Shown piece by piece: positions 47,946-56,617 of a DNA stretch of 64,000 nt. The position numbers and the translations under genes are program-made. Source of the stretch: Streptomyces noursei (GTDB taxonomy: Bacteria > Actinomycetota > Actinomycetes > Streptomycetales > Streptomycetaceae); assembly GCF_001646665.1 (NCBI RefSeq), contig NZ_LWBU01000090.1, positions 7,517 to 71,516 of the forward strand, given 5' to 3'. The notes under the pieces were generated by a model. It searched no databases, was not told where the DNA came from, and saw nothing but the letters and a program-made list of their open reading frames with translations. The stretch's first letter is position 1, and every line of letters starts with the position of its first letter.

Positions 47946-49571
47946 CTACGGGCACACGGTCCCCGACGCGGGGACCGTGCCGTCCAGGAGGTAGCCGTCC
48001 ACGGCCCGCTTCACGCACGCGTCCCCGCCGTTGTAGGCGCCGTGCCCCTCGCCCCGGTACGTCAGCTCCACGCCGACGCCCTTGCCGAGCGCGTCCGCCA
48101 TCGCCTTGGCACCCGCGTAGGGGGTGGCCGGGTCACCGGTGTTGCCGATGACGAGGATGGGCGCCGAGCCGGGGGCGCTGACGTCCGGGTGGTCCCAGGT
48201 GCCGGGGACGGGCCACTGGGAGCAACTGATCAGGCCCCAGCCGAGGAAGGGCCCGAAGACGGGGGAGGCCTCGCGGAACTCGGGGAGCTTCGCCTTGGCC
48301 TGCTCCACGGAGAACCGTTCCTTGTCGTCGACGCAGTTGATGGCGGCGTTGGCCGCCTGGAGGTTGCTGTAGTTGCCGCTCTGGTCGCGGCCGTTCATGG
48401 AGTCCGACAGGGCGAGCAGGAGGCCCCCGTCACCGCCGTCGGCCTCGTCGAGGCCCTGCTCGAGGTAGGGCCAGTACTCCTTGGAGTACAGGGCCTGGGC
48501 GATGCCGTTGGTGGCCTGCGACTGGGTGAGCATGCGGTCCCCGATGCCGTTGATGGGCTTCTTGTCGAGCTCGGCCAGCAGACCGGTGATGAACCCCTCG
48601 ATCTCCTTGGCGTCGGAGCCCGGGAGCTTGCAGGCGTCACCGCGCCGGACGCAGTCCTCGGCGAAGTTGTCCAGCGCCAGCTGGAAGCCCTTGGCCTGGC
48701 CCAGGGCGCCCTGCTCGCCGGTGCCGGTGGGGTCGACGACGGCGTCGAAGACGGCACGGCCGACGGTTCTGGGGAACAGGTGGGCGTAGACGCCGCCCAG
48801 TTCGGTGCCGTAGGAGATGCCGAAGTAGTGCAGCCGGGCGTCGCCGAGGACCTGGCGCATCAGGTCCATGTCGCGGGCGGCGTTGGTGGTGCCGACGTGC
48901 GGCAGCACGTCACCGGAGTTCTCCTCGCAGGCCTCGGCGAATTTCTTGAGCCCCTCCTGGTAGGCGGTCTCCTCGCGGGCGTCGTCGGGCGTGGAGTCGA
49001 GGGCGAAGAACGCGTCCAGCTCCTCGTCGTCCGCGCACTCCACGCCCTCGCTGCGGCCGACGCCGCGCGGGTCGAAGCTGACCAGGTCGTAACGGGTGCG
49101 CAGGGACTCGTAGTCCTTGGCGAAGGAGGGCAGGGCGGTGAGGCCGGAGCCGCCGGGACCGCCGAAGTTGAAGATGAGGGAGCCGATCCGCTTCGCCGGG
49201 TCGGACGCCTTGGCCCGGATGAGCGCCAGTTCGACGGTGTCCCCGCCGGGGTCCGCGTAGTCGAGCGGGGCCTGCATGAACGAGCACTCCCACCTGGCGC
49301 CGCCCGGGAGGGGGGACGGGGCGGTGCCGGGACCCTCCTGGAGCGAGGGGGCCGGGCACTCCTCCCAGGTGAGCTTCTGGGTGGCCAGCTCCTTGGGCCG
49401 GTCCGGATCCCGGCCGCCCTTGTCCCCGTCGCCGGAGCACCCGGCCGCCATCAGCACGGTGGCGGTCGCGGCGGCGAGCACGGCGGCCGGCCGGGTGGCG
49501 TGCCGGGCGGGCCGCACGGCGGTACGCCGATGGGTGCGGGTGGCGGCGGACCGGGCGGCGCGGTGGGTCAT
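47946..49571 (-). CDS. TAP-like lipoprotein alpha/beta hydrolase, copy 2
   Basis: A 541-residue paralogue of the preceding gene. The Arg-rich signal region ends in LMAAGC (cysteine at about residue 45). The catalytic set is visible: GISYGTELGG, NFGGPGGSG, IGNTGDPATPY and GEGHGAYNG. The two proteins share the layout from the first strand to the last, but signal peptides differ, so they may act on different peptides. Both probably descend from one gene; their substrates cannot be read from sequence. Confidence 0.88.
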   Translation of the reverse strand: MTHRAARSAATRTHRRTAVRPARHATRPAAVLAAATATVLMAAGCSGDGDKGGRDPDRPKELATQKLTWEECPAPSLQEGPGTAPSPLPGGARWECSFMQAPLDYADPGGDTVELALIRAKASDPAKRIGSLIFNFGGPGGSGLTALPSFAKDYESLRTRYDLVSFDPRGVGRSEGVECADDEELDAFFALDSTPDDAREETAYQEGLKKFAEACEENSGDVLPHVGTTNAARDMDLMRQVLGDARLHYFGISYGTELGGVYAHLFPRTVGRAVFDAVVDPTGTGEQGALGQAKGFQLALDNFAEDCVRRGDACKLPGSDAKEIEGFITGLLAELDKKPINGIGDRMLTQSQATNGIAQALYSKEYWPYLEQGLDEADGGDGGLLLALSDSMNGRDQSGNYSNLQAANAAINCVDDKERFSVEQAKAKLPEFREASPVFGPFLGWGLISCSQWPVPGTWDHPDVSAPGSAPILVIGNTGDPATPYAGAKAMADALGKGVGVELTYRGEGHGAYNGGDACVKRAVDGYLLDGTVPASGTVCP

Positions 49572-49658
49572 GGATCCATGGTGCGTCCGGCTCCGGCCGG
49601 GCGCCCGCGACGAGGGCCATGCGGGTGGCCGTACGCGGGTACGCGCGCGTGGAGCGGG

Positions 49659-52391
49659 TTACAGAGCGCCCTTCCTCGTCAGGAAGTTGAACGAGAACCA
49701 CCCCGGCAGCACCGGCAGCCACAGCGTCATCAGCCGGTAGAGGAGGACGGCGGGCGTCGCGACCTCCAGCGGCATCCCGCCCACACCCACCAGGCCGGCG
49801 ATCAGCGCACCCTCCACGGCGCCGACACCGCCCGGGGTGGGCGCCGCCGACCCCAGGGCGTTGCCGGCCAGGAAGACCACGGCGAGGCTGGCGTACGTCA
49901 GCGGCTGCGCCCCGTGCGAGAACGCCCGGATCGAGGCGTCCAGGCACAGCACGAACGTGGCCGTCAGCAGCAGCATGCCGCCGATGCCGGTCAGCAGCTT
50001 CACCGGCCGCTGGAGGACGTCCAGCATGCGCGGCACGACACCCGCGAACAGCGACCGCAGCCGGGTCGAGACGAATTTGCGCAGCCCCGGGACGGCCGTG
50101 ACCACCAGGACCAGCACCGCGACGGTGAGCAGGCCCGCGATGACCGTCCTGGAGGGGGTGAAGTCCTGGGTCTTCTCCGTCCCCGTCAGGTAGCCGAAGG
50201 ACAGCAGCAGCAGGATGTGGGCGCCCAGCCCGAACAGCTGCGACGCCCCGACGCTGGCCACCGCGAGGCCGGGCCGTACCCCCGAGCGCTGGAGGAAGCG
50301 GGTGTTGAGGGCGACGCCGCCGACCGCCGCCGGGGCGACGATCTTGACGAAGGACCCCGCCACCTGGGCGACGACGGTGCGGCCGAACGACACCCGCTCG
50401 GGCACGAAGCCCAGCAGGCTCATGGCGGCCGCCACGTAGCTGAGCGCGGAGAAGAACAGCGCCGCCGAGATCCAGGCCCAGTCGGCCTCGGCGATCGTGG
50501 ACACCGACAGCGGCGCCTCGGCGATCTGGGAGAGCAGGAAGTACACGGCGATGGCGCCGGCGATGAGGCTGATGAGCGTCCGCGGCCGGATGCGCTCCAG
50601 CCGTACGGGCTCCACCGGGGCCTGGGGCCGGATCAGCAGCACCTGCTGGCGGATCTGGGCCAGCAGGTCCTCCTCCCGGACCTCGTCCATCGCCTCGTCC
50701 AGGGCCCGCTTCTCGGCCTGCTTGTGGGCGCGCACGGCCTTGCGGTCGGCGCGTTTGTCCTGGTCGCTCTTCTCGGCGTGGCCCTCCAGCCGGGCCTGCT
50801 TGGCCGCCTCGGACGCGGCCAGGACGGCCTCGCGCTCCCGCTGCGAGCGCTCCCGGGCGAGTCTGCGCAGCGTGGCGCGGGTGGAGCGGCTGAGCGCGAT
50901 CGGCTGGAGCAGCGGGAGGCAGTCGGCGACCTTGTCGGGGCCGAGCACCTCGACCGCGGCGGCCACCGCCCGCTTCGCGCCCACCCGCAGGCCCAGGGTG
51001 GTGAGGAGCTGCGCGATGTCCATGCGCAGGACGAGGTCGCCGGCGGCGATCTCACCGCCCCGGAGATCTGTGATGATCACTTTGCCGGAACGATCCACCA
51101 GAAGGGCGTCGCCGGTCAGCCTGCGGTGGGCGATGCGCCGGGACTGCAGCGCCTTCACCTGCTGCCAGGCGCCCCGCACGACCTCGTCGGTGATCTCCCG
51201 GTCCTCCAGCGCGTCCAGCGAACGGCCGCCGAGGTGCTCGTACACCAGCATCACGGCGTCCGGGCCGAGCTCGGCGGTGGCGATCAGCTTCGGTGCGTTG
51301 GCGCCGGCCGCGATCGCCGCGTAGGCCAGCAGGGCCTCCTGCTCCAGCGCCTGGCGCAGCGACTGCAGGGAGCGGCGGGTGGTGATGCCGCGCAGGGTCA
51401 TCCTGCGCCAGACCCGGTAGAAGAACCCCTGCGCCTGCTGTTCGCGGTCGACGACCGTGACGTCGAGCGGAGGGCCCTCCTCCAGCGTCACCAGGTAGCG
51501 GCGGCCCCGGTCGCCCTGCTCCGCGGAGTCGGTGACGTCCTCGGCGCGCATCGCCGTGACCGGGCGGAAGCCGACGTGGCGCAGGCCGGCCAGGAGGGTC
51601 TGGCCGGTGGGCCGCACGTTGGGCGAGCCGACGGCGTACAGGGTGCCGTAGGCGACGGTCCAGCCGATCAGGATGGTGAGGATGATCGAGAACGGGGTGG
51701 TGTAGTCGGCCACCAGCATCGCGAACGCGTCGAGCAGCAGGACCACCCAGAGCGACACCCGCCAGCGGGGCCTGCGGGCCATGCCCACCGCCGTCATGTA
51801 GGCGATGACGGGGGCCAGGTAGCCGTGGACGGGGTCGGACAGTCCGCCGCCCGCCTGCGGCTGGGTCAGCGCCTCCTGGATGGTGCTGGGCGCCGCCCTG
51901 GCGACCCACAGGTCGGTGGCGAGGGTGACGCCGTGCGCCAGTACGGCGGCGAGGACGCCGTCCGCGATGCGCAGCCCGTCCCGCTTGATCAGCCGTTCGA
52001 TCGCGAAGGCGACGGGGACGAGCAGGACGGCGATGCTGGAGACGAGTCCGGCGACCTTGACGAAGACGTCGGGAGCCTGGCCGGTGCCCTTGCTGATGTC
52101 CTCTTCCAGCCCGGTGGTGGTGGCGTGGGCGAAGGCGGCGATGGCGATGACGACGGCGATGACGAGGATGCCGACGAGCAGGCGCAGCAGGTCGGAGGGC
52201 CGGTGGACGCGGGCGGCGAGAAGCGGCTCGTCACCGGAGACGCGGTCGATGTGCCTCTCCGCGTTCACGCATACCGTCTCCTTCGTCTCATTCTTCTCCA
52301 TCGTCTCAGGAGGCCCCGAAGCGGTCGCCACCTCGGGAGGCCGCACATCCTGCCCCTTCGCCGTATCTGTGTCTTGTTGATCTCGTATCAC
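49659..52391 (-). CDS. Large membrane protein: pseudokinase-like domain fused to LPG synthase-type transmembrane domain
   Basis: A 910-residue protein. The first third has six or so membrane helices (from LLRLLVGILVIAVVIAIAAF on). Residues about 270-510 form a soluble kinase-like region: LAYAAIAAGANAPKL, VMLVYEHLGGRSLDAL, then HRRLTGDALLVDRSGKVIITDLRGG, where the catalytic HRD aspartate is Arg and DFG reads DLR. A charged linker follows. The C-terminal 300 residues are a UPF0104/LPG-synthase-like domain with about eight helices, including NALGSAAPTPGGVGAVEGAL. A lipid flippase or synthase controlled by a degenerate kinase is possible. The GTG start is uncertain. Confidence 0.8.
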   Translation of the reverse strand: MIRDQQDTDTAKGQDVRPPEVATASGPPETMEKNETKETVCVNAERHIDRVSGDEPLLAARVHRPSDLLRLLVGILVIAVVIAIAAFAHATTTGLEEDISKGTGQAPDVFVKVAGLVSSIAVLLVPVAFAIERLIKRDGLRIADGVLAAVLAHGVTLATDLWVARAAPSTIQEALTQPQAGGGLSDPVHGYLAPVIAYMTAVGMARRPRWRVSLWVVLLLDAFAMLVADYTTPFSIILTILIGWTVAYGTLYAVGSPNVRPTGQTLLAGLRHVGFRPVTAMRAEDVTDSAEQGDRGRRYLVTLEEGPPLDVTVVDREQQAQGFFYRVWRRMTLRGITTRRSLQSLRQALEQEALLAYAAIAAGANAPKLIATAELGPDAVMLVYEHLGGRSLDALEDREITDEVVRGAWQQVKALQSRRIAHRRLTGDALLVDRSGKVIITDLRGGEIAAGDLVLRMDIAQLLTTLGLRVGAKRAVAAAVEVLGPDKVADCLPLLQPIALSRSTRATLRRLARERSQREREAVLAASEAAKQARLEGHAEKSDQDKRADRKAVRAHKQAEKRALDEAMDEVREEDLLAQIRQQVLLIRPQAPVEPVRLERIRPRTLISLIAGAIAVYFLLSQIAEAPLSVSTIAEADWAWISAALFFSALSYVAAAMSLLGFVPERVSFGRTVVAQVAGSFVKIVAPAAVGGVALNTRFLQRSGVRPGLAVASVGASQLFGLGAHILLLLSFGYLTGTEKTQDFTPSRTVIAGLLTVAVLVLVVTAVPGLRKFVSTRLRSLFAGVVPRMLDVLQRPVKLLTGIGGMLLLTATFVLCLDASIRAFSHGAQPLTYASLAVVFLAGNALGSAAPTPGGVGAVEGALIAGLVGVGGMPLEVATPAVLLYRLMTLWLPVLPGWFSFNFLTRKGAL

Positions 52392-52480
52392 CGGTCACCG
52401 CCCGGAAGATGGTGGCATGACCGGGCGGTACGGGGGGCCATCAGGGTGCATTGCCCGCGTTGTCGGTGGTGTGGTGCAGG

Positions 52481-52894
52481 ATGGACCGGGTGACTGCTGA
52501 GGAGCTTCCGGAGTACGCGGAACGGGTGCTGGAAGTCGCCGAGCTGATCCCGCCCGGCCGGGTGATGACGTACGGGGACGTCGCCGAGTGGCTGGGGGAG
52601 GGCGGCCCGCGCCAGGTCGGACGCGTCATGGCGCTCTACGGCGGCGCGGTGCCCTGGTGGCGGGTGGTGCGGGCCGACGGCCGGCCCCTGCCCGGCCACG
52701 AACCGCGCGCGCTCGGCCACTACCGGGCGGAGGGCACTCCGCTGCGCGAGGCCGCGCGCTCGGCGGAGGACCGCGTACCGCGGCTCGACATGCGCCGGGC
52801 CCGCTGGGACGGCCGGGACGGCTCCGGCGGTGACGGCTCCGGCGGTGGTGGCGGCGGCGTCGGCTCCGGAGCGAGTGCGATGGCTCACAGATGA
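52481..52894 (+). CDS. Alkyltransferase-like (ATL) DNA-binding protein
   Basis: A 137-residue protein of the MGMT DNA-binding fold: YAERVLEVAELIPPGRVMTYGDVAEWLG, RQVGRVMALYGGAVPWWRVVRADG. The active-site PCHR of true methyltransferases reads PWWR, so no cysteine is available. ATL proteins lack the cysteine, bind O6-alkylguanine and pass it to nucleotide excision repair. The C-terminus is a Gly/Ser/Asp-rich tail. The ATG at 52481 is taken; a GTG at 52490 is also possible. Compare Rv3204, also next to helicase genes. Confidence 0.88.
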   Translation: MDRVTAEELPEYAERVLEVAELIPPGRVMTYGDVAEWLGEGGPRQVGRVMALYGGAVPWWRVVRADGRPLPGHEPRALGHYRAEGTPLREAARSAEDRVPRLDMRRARWDGRDGSGGDGSGGGGGGVGSGASAMAHR

Positions 52895-53049
52895 CAGCTT
52901 CGGCCATGCGGCGGCGCGGCGGGCAGGGTGGGAACCGTGGGCACGACCGTACGGAGTACGCGTAACGTCGTTGCGCGCGGCGTGCTCACCGCACCCCCCT
53001 CCCAGCATCCTCAGCACCAGCACACCACCCACCAGGACCGGCGATCCAC

Positions 53050-56000
53050 GTGAGCTCCTCCTCGATTACCACCGGGCGTACGCCATCTCGTGGGCGCACC
53101 CCGGGCGCGTACCGACTGGTGCGTACCCCGCCGGCTCCGGTGGACCCCCCTCTCCTGGACGCATCGCAGCGCGCTGTGGTTGACCACCCCGGCGGACCGC
53201 TCCTGGTCCTGGCCGGACCGGGGACGGGCAAGACGACGACGCTGGTGGAGGCGGTCGCCGCGCGGATCGCCCGGGGCGCCGACCCGGAGCGCATCCTGGT
53301 CCTCACCTTCAGCCGCAAGGCGGCCGTCGAGCTGCGCGACCGCCTGACGGCGCGGATCGGCGGGACGCGCGCCCCCCAGGCCACCACGTTCCACTCCTAC
53401 TGTTACGCCCTGATCCGCGCCCACCAGGACGCCGACCTCTTCGCCGAACCGCTGCGCCTGCTGTCCGGCCCGGAGCAGGACCTGGCCGTGCGCGAGCTGC
53501 TGGCCGGCCAGCTCGACCTGGAGCGGGAGGGCCTGGCCCGCATCCACTGGCCCGACGAGCTGCGGGCGTGCCTGACCACGCGCGGCTTCGCCGACGAGGT
53601 GCGGGCCGTGCTCGCCCGCTCCCGCGAGCTGGGCCTCGGCCCGCGCGCCCTGGCGGACTTCGCGGCGCGCACCGGGCGGCGGGACTGGTCGGCGGCGGCC
53701 GAGTTCCTCGCCGAGTACCTGGACGTGCTCGACATGCAGGGCGTGCTGGACTACGCGGAGCTGGTCCACCGGGCGGTGCTGCTGGCGGGCTCCGCGCCGC
53801 TGCCCCACTACGACGCCGTGTTCGTCGACGAGTACCAGGACACCGACCCGGCGCAGGTCCGGCTGCTGCGGGCACTGGCGGGCGGCGGGCGGACGCTGTA
53901 CGCGTTCGGCGACCCGGACCAGTCGATCTACGCGTTCCGGGGCGCGGACGTCAACGGGATCCTGGACTTCCCCGGCACGTTCCGCCGCGCGGACGGCACC
54001 CCGTCGCCGGTCGCCGTCCTCACCACCTCGCGCCGCTCGGGCGCCGCGCTGCTGTCCGCCACCCGCCTGCTGACCGGCCGGATGCCGCTGCCGCGCCTCC
54101 CCGCCGACAAGGCGCGGGCGCACCGGGACCTGGCGGCGGTACGCGGCGGCGGCCGGGTCGAGACGTACACCTTCCCGACCCCCTCCACGGAGGTCGACAA
54201 CATCGCGGACATCCTGCGGCGCGCCCACCTGGAGGAGGGCGTCCCCTGGAACGACATGGCGGTCCTGGTCCGCGCCGGCGGCCGCACCATCCCCACCCTC
54301 CGCCGTGCGCTGACCTCGGCGGGCGTCCCGGTGGAGGTCGACGGCAACGACGTCCCGCTGCGCCACGAACCGGCGGTCGCCCCCCTGCTGGCCGCCCTCC
54401 GCGCGGCGGCGGCCCCGGACGCCCCGGTGCGGGCGGACGGGTCGGAGCCCGACGATGCCGAGGGCCGCGGGGGGCCCGACGACCGCGGGGGGCCCGACGA
54501 GCACGACGGCCGCGAGGGGCACGGTGAGGCCGCCGGCCGTGAGGGGCCCGACGAGCGCGACGACCGCGAGGAGCCCGACGAGCACGACGAGCACGACGAG
54601 CCCGACGAGCACGACGTGGCCGACGGCCGCGAGCAGTCCGACGAGGCCGACGAGTACGCCGAGGCCGACGAGCGCGACGAGCGGGACGACCTCCCGGACG
54701 CGAGCCGGCCGTGGCTCGACACCGAGACGGCGATCGGCCTGCTCACCTCGCCGCTCGGCGGCATGGACGCGGCCGACCTGCGCCGCCTGGGGCGCGCGCT
54801 GCGGGACGAGGAGCGGGCCGGCGGCAACAAGGTCCCCGCGCCCTCCGACGTCCTGCTCGCCCGCGCGCTCGCCGAGCCCGAGCGGCTCGTCGCGCACGAC
54901 CCCTCGTACGCCCGCGGCGCCCAGCGGCTCGGGGACCTGCTGCGCCGCACCCGCGAGCTGCTGGCAGGCGGGGGCACCGCCGAGGAGGCCCTCTGGCTCC
55001 TGTGGAACGGCACCCCCTGGCCCGCCCGCCTCCAGCGCGCCGCGCTCCGGGGCGGCGCCGCCGGCCGCAACGCCGACCGCGACCTCGACGCCGTGTGCGC
55101 CCTGTTCGAGACCGCCGCCCGCGCCGAGGAGCGCACCGGCGGCCGCGGCGCCCTGAACTTCCTGGAGGAGCTCGACGCCCAGGACATCGCCGCCGACACG
55201 CTCACCAAACGGCCCGTGCGCCCCGACGCCGTGCGCCTGATGACCGCGCACCGCTCCAAGGGCCTCGAATGGGGCCTGGTCGTCGTGGCCGGCGTACAGG
55301 AAGGGCTCTGGCCCGACCTGCGCCGCCGCGGCTCCCTCCTGGAGGCCGACCGCATCGGCCGGGACGGCATCGCCGAGCCGCTCACCCCCGGCGCCCTCCT
55401 CGCCGAGGAGCGCCGGCTCTTCTACGTGGCCGCCACCCGCGCCCGCGACCGGCTCGTCGTCACCGCCGTCAAGGCGCCCGCCGACGACGGCGACCAGCCC
55501 TCCCGCTTCCTCACCGAACTCGGCGTCGAGCCGAAGGACGTCACCGGCCGCCCCCGCCGCCCCCTCGCCGTCGCCGCGCTCGTCGCCGAGCTGCGCGCCA
55601 CCACCGTCGACCCCGAGGCGACCCCCGCCCTCCGCGACGCCGCCGCCCGGCGCCTGGCCCGGCTCGCCGCGCTCACCGACGACGAGGGCCAGCCGCTCGT
55701 CCCGGCCGCCCACCCCTACCGCTGGTGGGGTCTGTACGAGCCGACCCACGCGACCGTCCCCCTCCGCGACCGCGACCGCCCCGTGGCGCTCTCCGGCAGC
55801 GCGCTGGACCAGCTCGCGAACACCTGCGCCCTGCAGTGGTTCCTCGGGCGCGAGGTCAAGGCCGACGCCCCGGCCACCGCCGCCCAGGGGTTCGGCAACG
55901 TGGTCCACGTCCTCGCCGACGAGGTCGCCTCCGGCCGCACGCCCGCCGACCTGGCCGTCCTCATGGAGCGGCTCGACTCGGTCTGGGACGCGCTCGCCTT

Positions 56001-56583
56001 CGACGCCCCCTGGAAGTCCGCCCAGGAGAAGGAGCACGCGCGCGTGGCGCTGGAGAGGTTCCTGCGCTGGCACGTCATGGACCGCGCCGGCCGCACCCCC
56101 GCCGCCACCGAGCACGACTTCGACGTCACCCTGGAGGCGGGCGAGTACGAGGTGCGCATCCGGGGCTCCATGGACCGCGTCGAGGCCGACGAGCACGGCC
56201 GGGCGTACGTGGTCGACTTCAAGACCGGCAAGTCGGCCCCCACCAAGGACGAGGTCGCCCACCACCCGCAGCTCGCCGTCTACCAGCTCGCCGTCCGCGA
56301 GGGCGCCGTCGACGAGGTCTTCGACGGCCGCCGGCCCGAACCCGGCGGCGCCGAACTCGTCCAGCTGCGCCAGGCCGCCCCCAAGAAGGAGGGCGGCGAA
56401 GCGCTGCCCAGGGTGCAGGCGCAGGAGCCGCTCGGCGGCGAATGGGTCGGCGACCTGCTGGCGACCGCCGCCGGACGGGTCCTGGACGAGCGCTTCACCC
56501 CGTCCACCGGCAAGCACTGCGACCACTGCGCGTTCCGGGCCTCGTGCAGCGCCCGGCCCGAGGGGCGCCACATCGTGGAGTGA
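53050..56583 (+). CDS. adnA: AdnA-type UvrD-like helicase-nuclease subunit
   Basis: A 1177-residue motor-nuclease. The SF1 helicase core has Walker A GPGTGKTT (Lys61), VDEYQDTD, and the later YVAATRARDRL motif. The C-terminal RecB-type nuclease has VVDFKTGK (Asp1056, Lys1058) and HHPQLAVYQLA. Four cysteines, Cys926, 1157, 1160 and 1166, are spaced as in AddB-type iron-sulfur nucleases. AdnAB processes double-strand DNA ends in actinobacteria. Residues about 467-547 are an unusual Asp/Glu/His-rich insert. It is followed after 34 bp by the second subunit gene. The A/B naming rests on gene order (compare Rv3202c-Rv3201c). Confidence 0.9.
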   Translation: MSSSSITTGRTPSRGRTPGAYRLVRTPPAPVDPPLLDASQRAVVDHPGGPLLVLAGPGTGKTTTLVEAVAARIARGADPERILVLTFSRKAAVELRDRLTARIGGTRAPQATTFHSYCYALIRAHQDADLFAEPLRLLSGPEQDLAVRELLAGQLDLEREGLARIHWPDELRACLTTRGFADEVRAVLARSRELGLGPRALADFAARTGRRDWSAAAEFLAEYLDVLDMQGVLDYAELVHRAVLLAGSAPLPHYDAVFVDEYQDTDPAQVRLLRALAGGGRTLYAFGDPDQSIYAFRGADVNGILDFPGTFRRADGTPSPVAVLTTSRRSGAALLSATRLLTGRMPLPRLPADKARAHRDLAAVRGGGRVETYTFPTPSTEVDNIADILRRAHLEEGVPWNDMAVLVRAGGRTIPTLRRALTSAGVPVEVDGNDVPLRHEPAVAPLLAALRAAAAPDAPVRADGSEPDDAEGRGGPDDRGGPDEHDGREGHGEAAGREGPDERDDREEPDEHDEHDEPDEHDVADGREQSDEADEYAEADERDERDDLPDASRPWLDTETAIGLLTSPLGGMDAADLRRLGRALRDEERAGGNKVPAPSDVLLARALAEPERLVAHDPSYARGAQRLGDLLRRTRELLAGGGTAEEALWLLWNGTPWPARLQRAALRGGAAGRNADRDLDAVCALFETAARAEERTGGRGALNFLEELDAQDIAADTLTKRPVRPDAVRLMTAHRSKGLEWGLVVVAGVQEGLWPDLRRRGSLLEADRIGRDGIAEPLTPGALLAEERRLFYVAATRARDRLVVTAVKAPADDGDQPSRFLTELGVEPKDVTGRPRRPLAVAALVAELRATTVDPEATPALRDAAARRLARLAALTDDEGQPLVPAAHPYRWWGLYEPTHATVPLRDRDRPVALSGSALDQLANTCALQWFLGREVKADAPATAAQGFGNVVHVLADEVASGRTPADLAVLMERLDSVWDALAFDAPWKSAQEKEHARVALERFLRWHVMDRAGRTPAATEHDFDVTLEAGEYEVRIRGSMDRVEADEHGRAYVVDFKTGKSAPTKDEVAHHPQLAVYQLAVREGAVDEVFDGRRPEPGGAELVQLRQAAPKKEGGEALPRVQAQEPLGGEWVGDLLATAAGRVLDERFTPSTGKHCDHCAFRASCSARPEGRHIVE

Positions 56584-56617
56584 GGAGTGTCAGTGGGGCC
56601 GGTTAGCCTCGTTGACC

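Noticed and set aside
48042..52493. A 1483-codon ORF on the plus strand
   Set aside because: It is antisense to the TAP-like hydrolases and the pseudokinase-membrane gene, with no ribosome site or recognisable domain; such shadows are normal at this GC content.
53011..56571. An 1186-codon ORF opposite adnA
   Set aside because: Composition is Gly/Ala/Val/Arg-rich shadow; the plus strand has complete helicase and nuclease motifs.
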